The notes: generated from the letters alone by a model not told the origin. Positions 7,653 through 15,656 are shown, numbered from the stretch's first letter. The stretch: 17,362 nucleotides of DNA from Candidatus Neomicrothrix sp. UBA825 (GCA_002295705.1 DBHP01000103.1:1-17362); one strand, 5' to 3'. Numbers and translations are program-made.

Positions 7653-8461
7653 TCCCAGCAAAGTTTGACTATAAACCAGCACAATCAAAAGAAGAAGCTT
7701 TATCGTTACTCGCTGAATATGGGGATGAAGCGAAATTGTTAGCTGGAGGGCATTCGTTACTTCCTCTCATGAAGTTGAGATTAGCCACACCTGAAGTTCT
7801 TATTGATATCGGAGCAATGGAAGACCTCTCATACATTCAAGACAAAGGTGATGTGGTAGCTATTGGTGCTCTTACCAAGCATCGGCAGGTAGAACAATCT
7901 GACATTCTTAAAGAACACATTCCCTTACTTGCCCATACAGCGAGCCATGTAGGGGATCCTCAAGTTAGAAACCGAGGAACCATCGGGGGATCCCTATGTC
8001 ACGGTGACCCTGCTTCTGATCTTCCAGCTGCCATCCTCGCCACGCGAGCCACGCTGGTGATTTCAGGACCCTCAGGGGAAAGAAAAGTTGAATCTGATGC
8101 TTTCTTCACTGATTTCTGGGAAACCGAAGTTAAAGAAGATGAACTCCTAACTGAAATAATTGTTCCAAAACACACGGGAGAAAGCTGGGCTTACCAGAAA
8201 TTTAACCGCAGAGCTCAAGATTGGGCAATAGTCGGTTGTGCTCTGCAAGCTGGTGACAATCCTGGCATCGGTATGGTCAACATGGGGTCTACTCCTGTTA
8301 GAGCAGTAGACGCAGAAAATGCTCTAAAATCCGGTGGCTCATCCAAAGAAGTTTGCGAACTAGCAGATTCAGGGCTCACCCCACCCACAGATATACATGG
8401 AAACGAGTCATATCGAAGAGACCTAGCTAAAGTTCTCCTCCAGCGGGCATTAGAAAGCTAG
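7649..8461 (+). CDS. Molybdenum hydroxylase FAD-binding medium subunit (CoxM family)
   Basis: A 270-residue protein from the ATG at 7649 in the ATGA overlap; a longer open frame from 7556 only shadows the small-subunit gene. FAD-binding motifs are clear: LLAGGHSLLPLMKLRLA (30-46) and TIGGSLCHGDPASDLPAA (111-128), followed by a C-terminal CO_deh_flav_C-like part from about 175 ('SWAYQKFNRRAQDWAIVG'). It is slightly shorter than many family members (about 280-290), with no missing motif. It takes electrons from the [2Fe-2S] subunit and passes them to an external acceptor, possibly a quinone. It is the last gene of the tightly overlapping L-S-M set. Confidence 0.93.
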   Translation: MIPAKFDYKPAQSKEEALSLLAEYGDEAKLLAGGHSLLPLMKLRLATPEVLIDIGAMEDLSYIQDKGDVVAIGALTKHRQVEQSDILKEHIPLLAHTASHVGDPQVRNRGTIGGSLCHGDPASDLPAAILATRATLVISGPSGERKVESDAFFTDFWETEVKEDELLTEIIVPKHTGESWAYQKFNRRAQDWAIVGCALQAGDNPGIGMVNMGSTPVRAVDAENALKSGGSSKEVCELADSGLTPPTDIHGNESYRRDLAKVLLQRALES

Positions 8462-8500
8462 CCTATTGAGGCAAAAAGCATAAGGCAGTCATTGAACGAC

Positions 8501-8506
8501 TACTAT
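8501..8506 (+). promoter_or_regulatory. Leaderless-type -10 box for the SDR at 8515
   Basis: TACTAT lies 8 nt before the ATG, with no SD and no good -35. The same hexamer precedes the glyS-like start at 17304. Confidence 0.4.
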
Positions 8507-8514
8507 CTATTTAT

Positions 8515-9264
8515 ATGGATTTAGGTATATCGGGAAAAACAGCTTTGGTTTCAGCATCTTCAGCTGGATTAGGTTTCGCCTCTGCGCTTGCATTAGCAGA
8601 AGCTGGTTGCAAAACAGTTATATCTGGAAGAAATGAAGAGCGATTAATGCAAGCCGCAAGCAAGATTCCAAACTCAATTCCTATTACCGCAGACGTTTCA
8701 ACTGTCAAAGGATCACAAGCGCTCGTTCAAGACGCAAAATCACAACTTGGAACTAGCATTGACATCCTAATAACAAATGCTGGAGGGCCTCCCACGGGCA
8801 CCTTCGCATCAACCGATGTTGACCAGTACTTGACCGCGATTGAATTGAATCTCATGTCCGTTGTCGCAATGTGTAAAGAAACTGTTCCAGACATGCAAGA
8901 AAAAAAATGGGGAAGGGTACTAGCAATAACTTCAATATCTGTTCGGCAACCAATCCCAAATATCATGCTTTCAAATACAGCCAGAGCAGGAGTTACCGGA
9001 TTTTTGAAAACCATGGCACTAGAAATAGCATCCGATGGAGTAACTGTGAATTCAATACAGCCCGGACTCCATGCAACAGATCGCGTTCTCGAAGTATACG
9101 GCGAAGAGAATATGGAAGACCTTGCCCAGACTGTCCCCGCACAAAAGATAGGGTCAGCGAATGACTTTGGGAAAATCGCAGCTTTTTTATGCTCTGAACA
9201 AGCAAACTTTATTACCGGAGCGGCAATACCAGTAGCGGGCGGAACCTATGGGGGGTTGCAATAA
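8515..9264 (+). CDS. Atypical SDR-family protein lacking the catalytic Tyr and Lys
   Basis: A 249-residue Rossmann protein of the FabG-like SDR superfamily. The glycine motif reads SASSAGLG (13-20) in place of TGxxxGIG; the NAG motif is present as NAGGPPTG (88-95); Ser140 is in place. However, the YxxxK positions hold Ser153 and Arg157 (LSNTARAG). These features, especially NAGGPP and SNxxRAG, match a described SDR subgroup (the BKR-like SDR-like group, cd05344 by memory) whose chemistry is unknown. It ends in a normal SDR tail ('FITGAAIPVAGGTYGG'). It sits 53 bp after the hydroxylase operon and 50 bp before an acyl-CoA synthetase, so it could belong to the same pathway. Automated annotation as 3-oxoacyl-ACP reductase would overstate the evidence. 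Confidence 0.85.
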   Translation: MDLGISGKTALVSASSAGLGFASALALAEAGCKTVISGRNEERLMQAASKIPNSIPITADVSTVKGSQALVQDAKSQLGTSIDILITNAGGPPTGTFASTDVDQYLTAIELNLMSVVAMCKETVPDMQEKKWGRVLAITSISVRQPIPNIMLSNTARAGVTGFLKTMALEIASDGVTVNSIQPGLHATDRVLEVYGEENMEDLAQTVPAQKIGSANDFGKIAAFLCSEQANFITGAAIPVAGGTYGGLQ

Positions 9265-9300
9265 CGACTACAGCGGTTCGCCCTACTTTGAAAGACACTA

Positions 9301-9306
9301 TAGGCT
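9301..9306 (+). promoter_or_regulatory. Leaderless-type -10 box for the acyl-CoA synthetase
   Basis: TAGGCT lies 8 nt before the ATG at 9315, with no SD. A very weak -35 (TTCGCC, 9277-9282) sits 18 nt upstream. Confidence 0.4.
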
Positions 9307-9314
9307 AAACGCGT

Positions 9315-10904
9315 ATGGAAGAAGCACCATGGCGCACAATACCCGAACTTATTGAATACTCTGCTACTACATATGGAAATCATCAAGCGCTTGTTGACGG
9401 CGAGTTCCAATTATCCTTTACCGAGCTCAAAGACGAAATCTATAAGTCAGCGAATGCGCTTATAGAAACCGGTCTCACACCAGGGGATCGAATTGGGATT
9501 TGGGCCCCCAACACGTGGGAATGGGTGATAGCTGCGTTAGGAGTACATGTAGCAGGAGGAGTCCTGGTACCTATTAACACTCGCTTTAAAGGTAAAGAAG
9601 CTTCGTATGTCATTACCAAAGCAGATATTTCGTTGCTTTTCACAGTTACAGATTTTCTTGAAACAAACTACGTAAAACTTCTAGAGGGAACAGATGCAGA
9701 AACAACATTGCAGGAAATCATAATCCTAAAGGGAAACGCTGAGAAAAGAACAACCTCTTTCAATGACTTTCTTCGCAGAGCAAAAGAGTCCAGAATCCCC
9801 GAAGTTCAAACAAGAGCAGAGGGCGTCAGCGGTGAGGACCTGTGCCATATCATGTTCACAAGTGGAACAACTGGCGCACCCAAGGGAGCAATGCTGAAGC
9901 ACTCAGCAGTCGTCCGAGGCTATAACGACTGGGCAGACATTATCGGGCTTCAAGCAAGAGATCGATATCTAATTGTGAACCCCTTTTTCCATTCCTTTGG
10001 ACTAAATGCAGGCATCCTCGCCTGTTTAATGAAGGGAGCCTGCATGCTCCCTCATCCCATTTTCGACGTACAACAAGTAATGGAGAGAGTTCCAAAGGAC
10101 AAAATAACAATGCTTCCAGGTCCTCCTGCCATTTACCAAACAATATTAAATCATCCCGATTTAGAAACATTTGACATGACTACACTACGACTTGCCGTCA
10201 CCGGAGCCGCAGCAATACCTGTTGAAATGATAATACAGATGCGAGAACGATTAGGATTCGAAAAAATAGTCACCGGATATGGGCTTACAGAGGGTTCAGG
10301 TCTCGCAACCATGTGCCGGCACGACGACGACCCAGAAACAATAGCCAAAACATCCGGACGAGCTATGCCGGGGATGGAAATCAAGATAGTCGATGACAAC
10401 GGAACAGAACTTGAGAGGGGCCAGCCTGGAGAAATAACCGTAAAGGGTTACAACATCATGGTCGGGTATCTAGACGATCCTAGTCAAACCAGTGAGACAA
10501 TCACAGAAAATGGTTGGCTCCTTACAGGAGATATAGGAGTAATGGATAATGATGGCAATATTGCAATAACCGATAGAAAAAAAGACATGTACATCAACGG
10601 TGGATTTAATGTTTATCCCGCTGAGGTCGAATCCATAATGCTCCAGCACCCACAAATCGGTCAAGTGTCCATAGTGGGCGTCCCTGACGAAAGAATGGGT
10701 GAAGTAGGCTTCGCATTTATCGTGCCCGCTTCCGGTGAAACACCCAACACAGATCAAATAATAGAATGGTGCAGGCAAGAAATGGCTAATTACAAATGTC
10801 CACGAGAGTTAGCTTTCATTAACAATCTCCCTTTAAACGCTTCAGGAAAAGTCCTCAAATACGAACTACGCGATCGTGCAGAGGAATTGAAGTTAAAAAA
10901 ATGA
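9315..10904 (+). CDS. Acyl-CoA synthetase, AMP-binding (FadD type)
   Basis: A 529-residue ANL-superfamily ligase that activates a carboxylic acid as acyl-AMP and then acyl-CoA. Motifs in order: P-loop TSGTTGAPKG (182-191), PFFHSFGLNAG (223-233), YGLTEG (322-327), the GWLLTGD aspartate (Asp406), hinge 'DRKKDMYINGGFNVYPAEVE' (420-439) and the C-terminal catalytic Lys512 in LPLNASGK. The N-terminal part 'PELIEYSATTYGNHQALVDG' recalls actinobacterial FadD3-like synthetases, some of which act on steroid-ring fragments, but substrate cannot be read from sequence by eye. It overlaps the quinone oxidoreductase gene by ATGA, forming a two-gene unit. Confidence 0.9.
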   Translation: MEEAPWRTIPELIEYSATTYGNHQALVDGEFQLSFTELKDEIYKSANALIETGLTPGDRIGIWAPNTWEWVIAALGVHVAGGVLVPINTRFKGKEASYVITKADISLLFTVTDFLETNYVKLLEGTDAETTLQEIIILKGNAEKRTTSFNDFLRRAKESRIPEVQTRAEGVSGEDLCHIMFTSGTTGAPKGAMLKHSAVVRGYNDWADIIGLQARDRYLIVNPFFHSFGLNAGILACLMKGACMLPHPIFDVQQVMERVPKDKITMLPGPPAIYQTILNHPDLETFDMTTLRLAVTGAAAIPVEMIIQMRERLGFEKIVTGYGLTEGSGLATMCRHDDDPETIAKTSGRAMPGMEIKIVDDNGTELERGQPGEITVKGYNIMVGYLDDPSQTSETITENGWLLTGDIGVMDNDGNIAITDRKKDMYINGGFNVYPAEVESIMLQHPQIGQVSIVGVPDERMGEVGFAFIVPASGETPNTDQIIEWCRQEMANYKCPRELAFINNLPLNASGKVLKYELRDRAEELKLKK

Positions 10905-11875
10905 AAGCTATTGTTCTAGAAAAATATGGTGGGGTGGAAGAACTCCGCTTTAAGTCAGTGCCAGATCCACAAGCAGAAGCCAATGAACTACTCATCAAAG
11001 TACAATCGACCGCACTAAATCGAGCTGACATTCTCCAACGAATGGGACTATACCCAGCGCCTCCAAGCAAGTATGAAATCCCTGGACTTGAATTCGCTGG
11101 AACAGTCAAAGATAAGGGTACCGAAGTGACCGGTTTTAGTAATGGCGATCAGGTTATGGGAATCGTAACCTCCGGAGCGTACGCAGAGTTCCTAACGGTT
11201 CATCACCGACAAGTTATGGTAATTCCAGAAAATCTAACCATGCAACAAGCTGCATCGATTCCTGAAGCATGGTTAACTGCATATGACGCTTTGGTAGACA
11301 AAGGGGGACTCCAAAAGCACCAAACATGTCTCATACATGCAGGCGCTTCAGGGGTAGGGACAGCAGCGATACAAATCGCCAAAAGACTAGGAGCAAAGGT
11401 AGCCATAACAGCATCTGAAGCGAAAATTGCATCCTGCATGGCGCTAGGTGCTGACCGAGGTATTGATTACCAGCAGGAAGATTTTGTGGAGGCAATTCAA
11501 ACCTGGACAAAAGGCAACGGGGTAGACGTCATAATTGACTTAGTAGGTGGCAGTTACCTCCAACGCAATGTCAAAGCAATATCTACGAAAGGAATCATCG
11601 TCCAAGTCGGTTTAATGGGGGTGGGAAAGCCAGAAATAGATCTGGGAACGCTTTTGAGAAAACGAATTACGTTGATAGGCACAGTCTTAAGATCAAGGTC
11701 CTTAGAAGAAAAGATTGCGTTAACACAAAATTTTTCTAACCATTTGCTTTCAGAGTTTGACAGTCAATTCAAAACGGTAATTGATTCGGTCTTCCCCTTT
11801 GAATCAATAGCAGAAGCTCACGCGAGGATGGAGAAAAATCTCAATACCGGGAAAATTGTCATAGACATCGCATGA
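10901..11875 (+). CDS. NAD(P)H:quinone oxidoreductase, PIG3 family (zinc-free MDR)
   Basis: A 324-residue medium-chain reductase. It carries the PIG3-type pattern: 'LNRADILQRMGLYPAPP' (39-55), 'IPGLEFAGTV' (60-69), cofactor-binding HAGASGVGTAA (146-156), 'GVDVIIDLVGGSYLQRN' and 'FESIAEAHARMEKNLNTGKIVI' at the C terminus. No structural-zinc cysteine cluster is visible, as expected for quinone oxidoreductases. It likely uses NADPH to reduce quinones or enoyl compounds in the cytoplasm. The ATG lies in the stop of the acyl-CoA synthetase (ATGA), so the two proteins are coexpressed and could serve one catabolic route. Confidence 0.9.
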   Translation: MKAIVLEKYGGVEELRFKSVPDPQAEANELLIKVQSTALNRADILQRMGLYPAPPSKYEIPGLEFAGTVKDKGTEVTGFSNGDQVMGIVTSGAYAEFLTVHHRQVMVIPENLTMQQAASIPEAWLTAYDALVDKGGLQKHQTCLIHAGASGVGTAAIQIAKRLGAKVAITASEAKIASCMALGADRGIDYQQEDFVEAIQTWTKGNGVDVIIDLVGGSYLQRNVKAISTKGIIVQVGLMGVGKPEIDLGTLLRKRITLIGTVLRSRSLEEKIALTQNFSNHLLSEFDSQFKTVIDSVFPFESIAEAHARMEKNLNTGKIVIDIA

Positions 11876-11908
11876 AACCCGTTAAAAAAAAGGAACTTCT
11901 AAAAAATC

Positions 11909-11937
11909 TTGGCATTAGTACATCAGTGCAATACGCT
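11909..11937 (+). promoter_or_regulatory. Sigma70-like promoter of the phoH-ybeY-CBS-era operon
   Basis: -35 TTGGCA (11909-11914), exactly 17 nt, then -10 TACGCT (11932-11937). The predicted start is at about 11944-11945, only 3-4 nt before the ATG at 11948, so the mRNA would be almost leaderless. No SD precedes that ATG. This is the best-formed promoter in the window. Confidence 0.6.
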
Positions 11938-11947
11938 AGACACAACA

Positions 11948-12904
11948 ATGACTGAATCCACAGTAAAAATAAGTATCCCAGGTAATCACCTAATGCCGGG
12001 ACTTTTTGGAGAAAGAGATCTTCATCTCAAATCAATTGAAGCCGCCTTCCCAGATGCAACAATACACGCGCGCGGTAACCAGATATCAATCCAAGGAGCA
12101 AGTGCCCCTAAAGTAGGAGCCCTCTTTGAAGAAATGGTAGCCCTACTCGAAAAGGGACATGTAATAGACGCAACAAGCCTCGGAAGGTCCATAGATATGG
12201 TCCTCGCGGATGAAAAGCCCTCTGATATTTTTGGTACTGATATCCTTCGAGTGAGAGGCCGAACAATCCGCCCAAAATCAGCCGGACAAAAGAACTACAT
12301 AGAGGCTATCAATGAGAATGTTATAACGTTTGGAATAGGCCCTGCCGGAACAGGTAAGAGCTGGCTAGCAGTCGCAATGGCAGTTAAAGCCCTGCAAACA
12401 AAGCAAGTCAGACGAATAATTCTTACACGACCAGCTGTAGAAGCCGGAGAACGGCTCGGCTTTCTTCCCGGTGACCTCATGGCTAAAGTCGACCCCTACC
12501 TTCGCCCTCTTTACGACGCTCTCTATGACATGATGGAATTGGAAACCGTTGAAAGATTCCTAAATGAAGCAATCATCGAAGTGGCTCCCTTAGCTTTCAT
12601 GAGGGGAAGAACTCTTAACGACGCATTTGTTATTCTTGACGAAGCGCAAAACACGACGCCAGAGCAAATGAAGATGTTCCTGACAAGAATCGGATTTGGT
12701 TCACGAGTTGTCGTCACAGGAGATCTAACGCAAATTGACGTAACAGGTGGTAGAGGTGGACTAGGTGAGCTTGAGGAGATACTTGGAGGTATCAGCGATA
12801 TAGCTTTCATTCATTTAAATAGTAAAGATATTGTCCGCCACCGAATCGTTCAGGCCATAGTTGACGCGTATGATCAGCGTTCAGGAAGCAGTAAAAAAAC
12901 TTGA
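11948..12904 (+). CDS. phoH: PhoH-like ATPase
   Basis: A 318-residue protein from the ATG at 11948. A TTG reading from 11909 would begin on the -35 box and is rejected. Walker A GPAGTGKS (131-138) and Walker B VILDEAQ (228-234) are intact, with 'LTRPAVEAGERLGFLPGDL' (159-177) and 'VVTGDLTQID' (255-264) typical of PhoH/PhoL. The N-terminal ~110 residues form the KH-like part seen in long PhoH proteins. PhoH-like NTPases are linked to RNA metabolism and often sit beside ybeY, as here. It heads a run of overlapping genes; its TGA overlaps the TTG start of ybeY. Confidence 0.93.
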   Translation: MTESTVKISIPGNHLMPGLFGERDLHLKSIEAAFPDATIHARGNQISIQGASAPKVGALFEEMVALLEKGHVIDATSLGRSIDMVLADEKPSDIFGTDILRVRGRTIRPKSAGQKNYIEAINENVITFGIGPAGTGKSWLAVAMAVKALQTKQVRRIILTRPAVEAGERLGFLPGDLMAKVDPYLRPLYDALYDMMELETVERFLNEAIIEVAPLAFMRGRTLNDAFVILDEAQNTTPEQMKMFLTRIGFGSRVVVTGDLTQIDVTGGRGGLGELEEILGGISDIAFIHLNSKDIVRHRIVQAIVDAYDQRSGSSKKT

Positions 12905-13353
12905 ATGTCATCGTAAATTCGGAAATTCCCGAAGATCACCCCGATGCAATCATCGATGAAGAGAAGTGGAGAGATCTCGCTATCCACACGTTGCAAGCTG
13001 AAGGTGTTCAAGCCGGCGAACTGAATTTAATATTCGTTGATTCCCAAAATATCCAACAGTTAAACAAAACATACTTGGGAAAAAGCGAACCCACGGATGT
13101 GCTTGCCTTTCCTATAGATTCATTTGATGTCTCAACAACAGATACCCCCTTGCTACTTGGAGATGTCGTCATTTGCCCCGAAAAGGCAATGGAGAACGCA
13201 AAAGCACAAAATAAAACACTCGAAGAAGAAATAGCTCTTCTCGTTCTTCATGGAGTACTACACATCTTGGGTTACGACCACGCTGAACCTAATGAAAAAG
13301 CAGTTATGAAAAAAAGAGAAAAACAATTACTATCTGAATTGTATTTATCATGA
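12901..13353 (+). CDS. ybeY: Endoribonuclease/rRNA maturation factor YbeY (TTG start)
   Basis: A 150-residue zinc protein. The signature HGVLHILGYDH (117-127) supplies the three metal-ligand histidines His117, His121 and His127, preceded by 'SEPTDVLAFP' (62-71) and 'LLLGDVVIC' (84-92), all standard for YbeY. The role is 16S rRNA 3'-end maturation and ribosome quality control, acting with Era. The only start that keeps the conserved N terminus is TTG at 12901, nested in the phoH stop (TTGA); no in-frame ATG or GTG follows until well inside. This implies reinitiation by ribosomes that finish phoH. Its stop overlaps the next ATG. Confidence 0.93.
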   Translation: MNVIVNSEIPEDHPDAIIDEEKWRDLAIHTLQAEGVQAGELNLIFVDSQNIQQLNKTYLGKSEPTDVLAFPIDSFDVSTTDTPLLLGDVVICPEKAMENAKAQNKTLEEEIALLVLHGVLHILGYDHAEPNEKAVMKKREKQLLSELYLS

Positions 13354-14606
13354 GTCAAGCAGAAATTGTCGGATTAATTGCGTTAGTTCTATTGATAGCT
13401 GCAGCTGCCCTACTGGCCGCAGCAGAAACAGCGATCACGCGAGTCAGCTCAGCTAGGGCAGAAGCCCTTGCCGAAGAAGGAGGAAAAGGGGCGCTAATTC
13501 TCCGTGACCTCATTGACAGAAGGAAGCACGTTCTTCACCCTATTCTCTTCGTAGTATTAGCTTGCCAAATAGGGGTTGCGACTGTAGTCGCTGGATTAGT
13601 GCTAAATCATTGGGGAGCATGGCAATTAGTAATCGTTTTCGTCGCTGAACTACTTATCCTTTTCGCTCTCTCAGAAGCTCTTCCTAAAAGCTGGGCCTTA
13701 GCTCACCCGGATAGGAGTGCTACTCGAACAGCTCCCTTGGTAAGAGTCTTGTCAAAAATAGCACCTCTCAGATGGGTAGCAAACGGTGTTGTCCGACTTG
13801 TAGGAGCTGATCTCCCAAATGGGTTCACAGATGGTGAAGTGTCAGAAGAAGAATTACTAGCATTTGCAGAGGAAGCAGCTGCAAGCGACGCAATCAATGA
13901 AGACGAACGGCACCTTATCGAGCAAGTAATTGAATTCGGCGACACAGTTACTCACGAAGTTATGATTCCTCGTCCAGACATTATCGCAGTCAACGAACAT
14001 GCATCTATAAAGGAAGCAATAGATCTTGTTATAGGAAAAGGCTTCAGTAGATTACCGGTATTCCAAGACAATATTGACGACATAGTTGGGATTGTGTACT
14101 CAAAAGAGCTCATGAGATCACTTAGAGATGGCGATAAGTCTCAAACCGTAAACCAAATAATGAGACACCCTATTTTTGTTCCTGAATCAAAAAAAATATC
14201 GCAATTGCTCAGAGAAATGCAAGCAGAAAAATCCCACATAGCTATCGTTATCGACGAATATGGAGGAACCGCCGGATTAGTAACACTCGAGGATCTTATT
14301 GAAGAGGTCGTTGGAGAAATCGTAGATGAATTCGATGTAGAGCCCCCGATGATAGAGCGACTAAGCAACGGAAACCTTCGAGTTAACGGGCGCGTAAATT
14401 TAGATGACCTAGATGCAATTCTGGACATAGATCTACCTGAAGGAGACTGGAGCACTGTGGGTGGCCTCATTTTTAACACACTCGGGCATGTGCCACAGAT
14501 CGGTGAAACAGTAGAGCTTAATGGCCACCACTTCCTCGTTGAGCGCATACAAGGAAGGCGAATAGCACGTGTGCTATTCACGCCAGCACAGGCAACTAGC
14601 GAATGA
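13350..14606 (+). CDS. CNNM/HlyC-CorC family membrane protein with CBS pair
   Basis: This 418-residue protein follows the family plan: an N-terminal CNNM/DUF21 membrane domain with hydrophobic helices at about 5-28, 63-86 and 92-115 and a short 'AAAETAITRVSSAR' motif; a CBS-domain pair at about 200-325 ('MIPRPDIIAV', 'GFSRLPVFQDNIDDIVGIVY', 'IAIVIDEYGGTAGLVTLEDLIEEVVGEI'); and a C-terminal CorC_HlyC domain from about 335 ('NLRVNGRVNLDDLD', 'TVGGLIFNTLGHVPQIGE'). Relatives act in magnesium or cobalt transport or resistance; 'hemolysin' labels are historical. It is tied to ybeY and era by ATGA overlaps, a common arrangement in actinobacteria. The membrane domain is near the short end for the family. 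Confidence 0.9.
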   Translation: MSQAEIVGLIALVLLIAAAALLAAAETAITRVSSARAEALAEEGGKGALILRDLIDRRKHVLHPILFVVLACQIGVATVVAGLVLNHWGAWQLVIVFVAELLILFALSEALPKSWALAHPDRSATRTAPLVRVLSKIAPLRWVANGVVRLVGADLPNGFTDGEVSEEELLAFAEEAAASDAINEDERHLIEQVIEFGDTVTHEVMIPRPDIIAVNEHASIKEAIDLVIGKGFSRLPVFQDNIDDIVGIVYSKELMRSLRDGDKSQTVNQIMRHPIFVPESKKISQLLREMQAEKSHIAIVIDEYGGTAGLVTLEDLIEEVVGEIVDEFDVEPPMIERLSNGNLRVNGRVNLDDLDAILDIDLPEGDWSTVGGLIFNTLGHVPQIGETVELNGHHFLVERIQGRRIARVLFTPAQATSE

Positions 14607-15478
14607 CTTCACAAATAGATGACTCCAAGAAATCAGGTGCATACAAATCAGCCTTCATAACCGTATTAGGGAGACCCAATGTAGGAAAATCGTCCCTCGT
14701 GAATAAAATTTGCGGCGAAAAGATAGCAATAACATCCAACAAGCCCCAAACAACTCGACACAAGATACGCGGAGTTCTCCACCGATCAGATGCACAACTG
14801 GTGTTTGTCGATACTCCAGGCATCCATAAACCACGAACAACACTAGGCGAACGGTTAAACACAAAAGCTGTATCAACATTGTCAGAAATTGACATCGTCT
14901 GCTTTGTCGTTGATGCTACGTCCCCAATCGGACCGGGTGATAAATTTATCGCAGAAAAACTGGGCCCTGAAACGATTGTGCTCGTGAATAAATGTGACAA
15001 AGCAAAGAAACCCCAAATAGCAGAGAGACTCATAGAAGCGTCAACCTTCAATTTCTCCGAATACTTTCCAGTCTCAGCCAAAAGTGGCGAAGGACTTCCA
15101 GCACTCATCGAGCACCTATTCGGATTAACCCAAGAGGGGCCGATGTTCTACCCAGCTGAGCAAGTCACTGATATGTCAGACCGTGACTATGTAGCTGAAT
15201 TAGTAAGAGAACAGCTACTACGAATAATGCAAAAGGAAATTCCACACTCAATAGCAACAAGAGTCACAGAATGGGAATGGCCGCGTATCCGAATAGAGAT
15301 ACTAGTAGAGAGAGAAAGCCAGAAAGGTATAGTAATAGGCCATAAAGGCGAGAATCTCAAAAGAGTAGGAACAGAAGTCAGAAAGCAACTTGCAGATGGA
15401 GCCTACATAGAACTCCAAGTCAATGTTGACAAGAACTGGCAAAAGAGACCAGATGAAATAGAGCGACTGGGATACTGA
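14603..15478 (+). CDS. era: GTPase Era
   Basis: A 291-residue ribosome-assembly GTPase. All G motifs are visible: G1 GRPNVGKS (23-30), G2 region PQTTRH (48-53), G3 DTPG (70-73), G4 NKCD (129-132) and G5 SAK (158-160). The C-terminal KH domain has GHKGENLK (246-253), which binds the 3' end of 16S rRNA. It works on 30S maturation together with YbeY encoded upstream. Its ATG overlaps the CBS protein stop (ATGA), and it is the last gene of the phoH operon before a 274-bp gap. Confidence 0.97.
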   Translation: MTSQIDDSKKSGAYKSAFITVLGRPNVGKSSLVNKICGEKIAITSNKPQTTRHKIRGVLHRSDAQLVFVDTPGIHKPRTTLGERLNTKAVSTLSEIDIVCFVVDATSPIGPGDKFIAEKLGPETIVLVNKCDKAKKPQIAERLIEASTFNFSEYFPVSAKSGEGLPALIEHLFGLTQEGPMFYPAEQVTDMSDRDYVAELVREQLLRIMQKEIPHSIATRVTEWEWPRIRIEILVERESQKGIVIGHKGENLKRVGTEVRKQLADGAYIELQVNVDKNWQKRPDEIERLGY

Positions 15479-15492
15479 CGTACTGGCTTCGA

Positions 15493-15648
15493 TTATGAGA
15501 ATTCAACAATAAGTGCAGCGACGGTCAAAACAGCAAGTGAAATAACACACATGGCGAAAAAAGGGAACTGGATTGAGCGACGCGGGGCTTGACCTTTCCC
15601 ATGATAATATCTAACGTCGTTTGCCCAATCACGCTGACTTGAAGCCAT
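15493..15648 (-). CDS. Small single-pass membrane protein (hypothetical)
   Basis: An unannotated-size gene of 51 codons plus stop, opposite in strand to era and uppS. The product starts MASSQRDWANDVRYYHGKGQ, has a basic APRRS turn (21-25), then one hydrophobic helix of about 20 residues (about 28-48, FPFFAMCVISLAVLTVAALI) and ends VEFS. The basic residues just before the helix suggest N-in topology. No family is recognised. ATG 15648 is preceded by TATGTT 6 nt upstream (leaderless style). An in-frame GTG at 15654 would lie 11-12 nt after a GGGAGGT SD and add two residues. Its stop is 14 bp from the era stop. The polar head plus clean helix is unlikely in a random frame, but the short length keeps this uncertain. 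Confidence 0.55.
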   Translation of the reverse strand: MASSQRDWANDVRYYHGKGQAPRRSIQFPFFAMCVISLAVLTVAALIVEFS

Positions 15649-15656
15649 AAACACAA

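Noticed and set aside
4846..8461. Aerobic CO dehydrogenase (form I)
   Set aside because: The large subunit has AYRGAGR, not AYxCSFR, and lacks the Cys that binds copper at the CO site; the subunit order also differs.
8462..8480. Stem-loop GCCT-ATTG-AGGC after the hydroxylase operon
   Set aside because: Only 4 bp of stem and followed by A rather than T; chance is likely.
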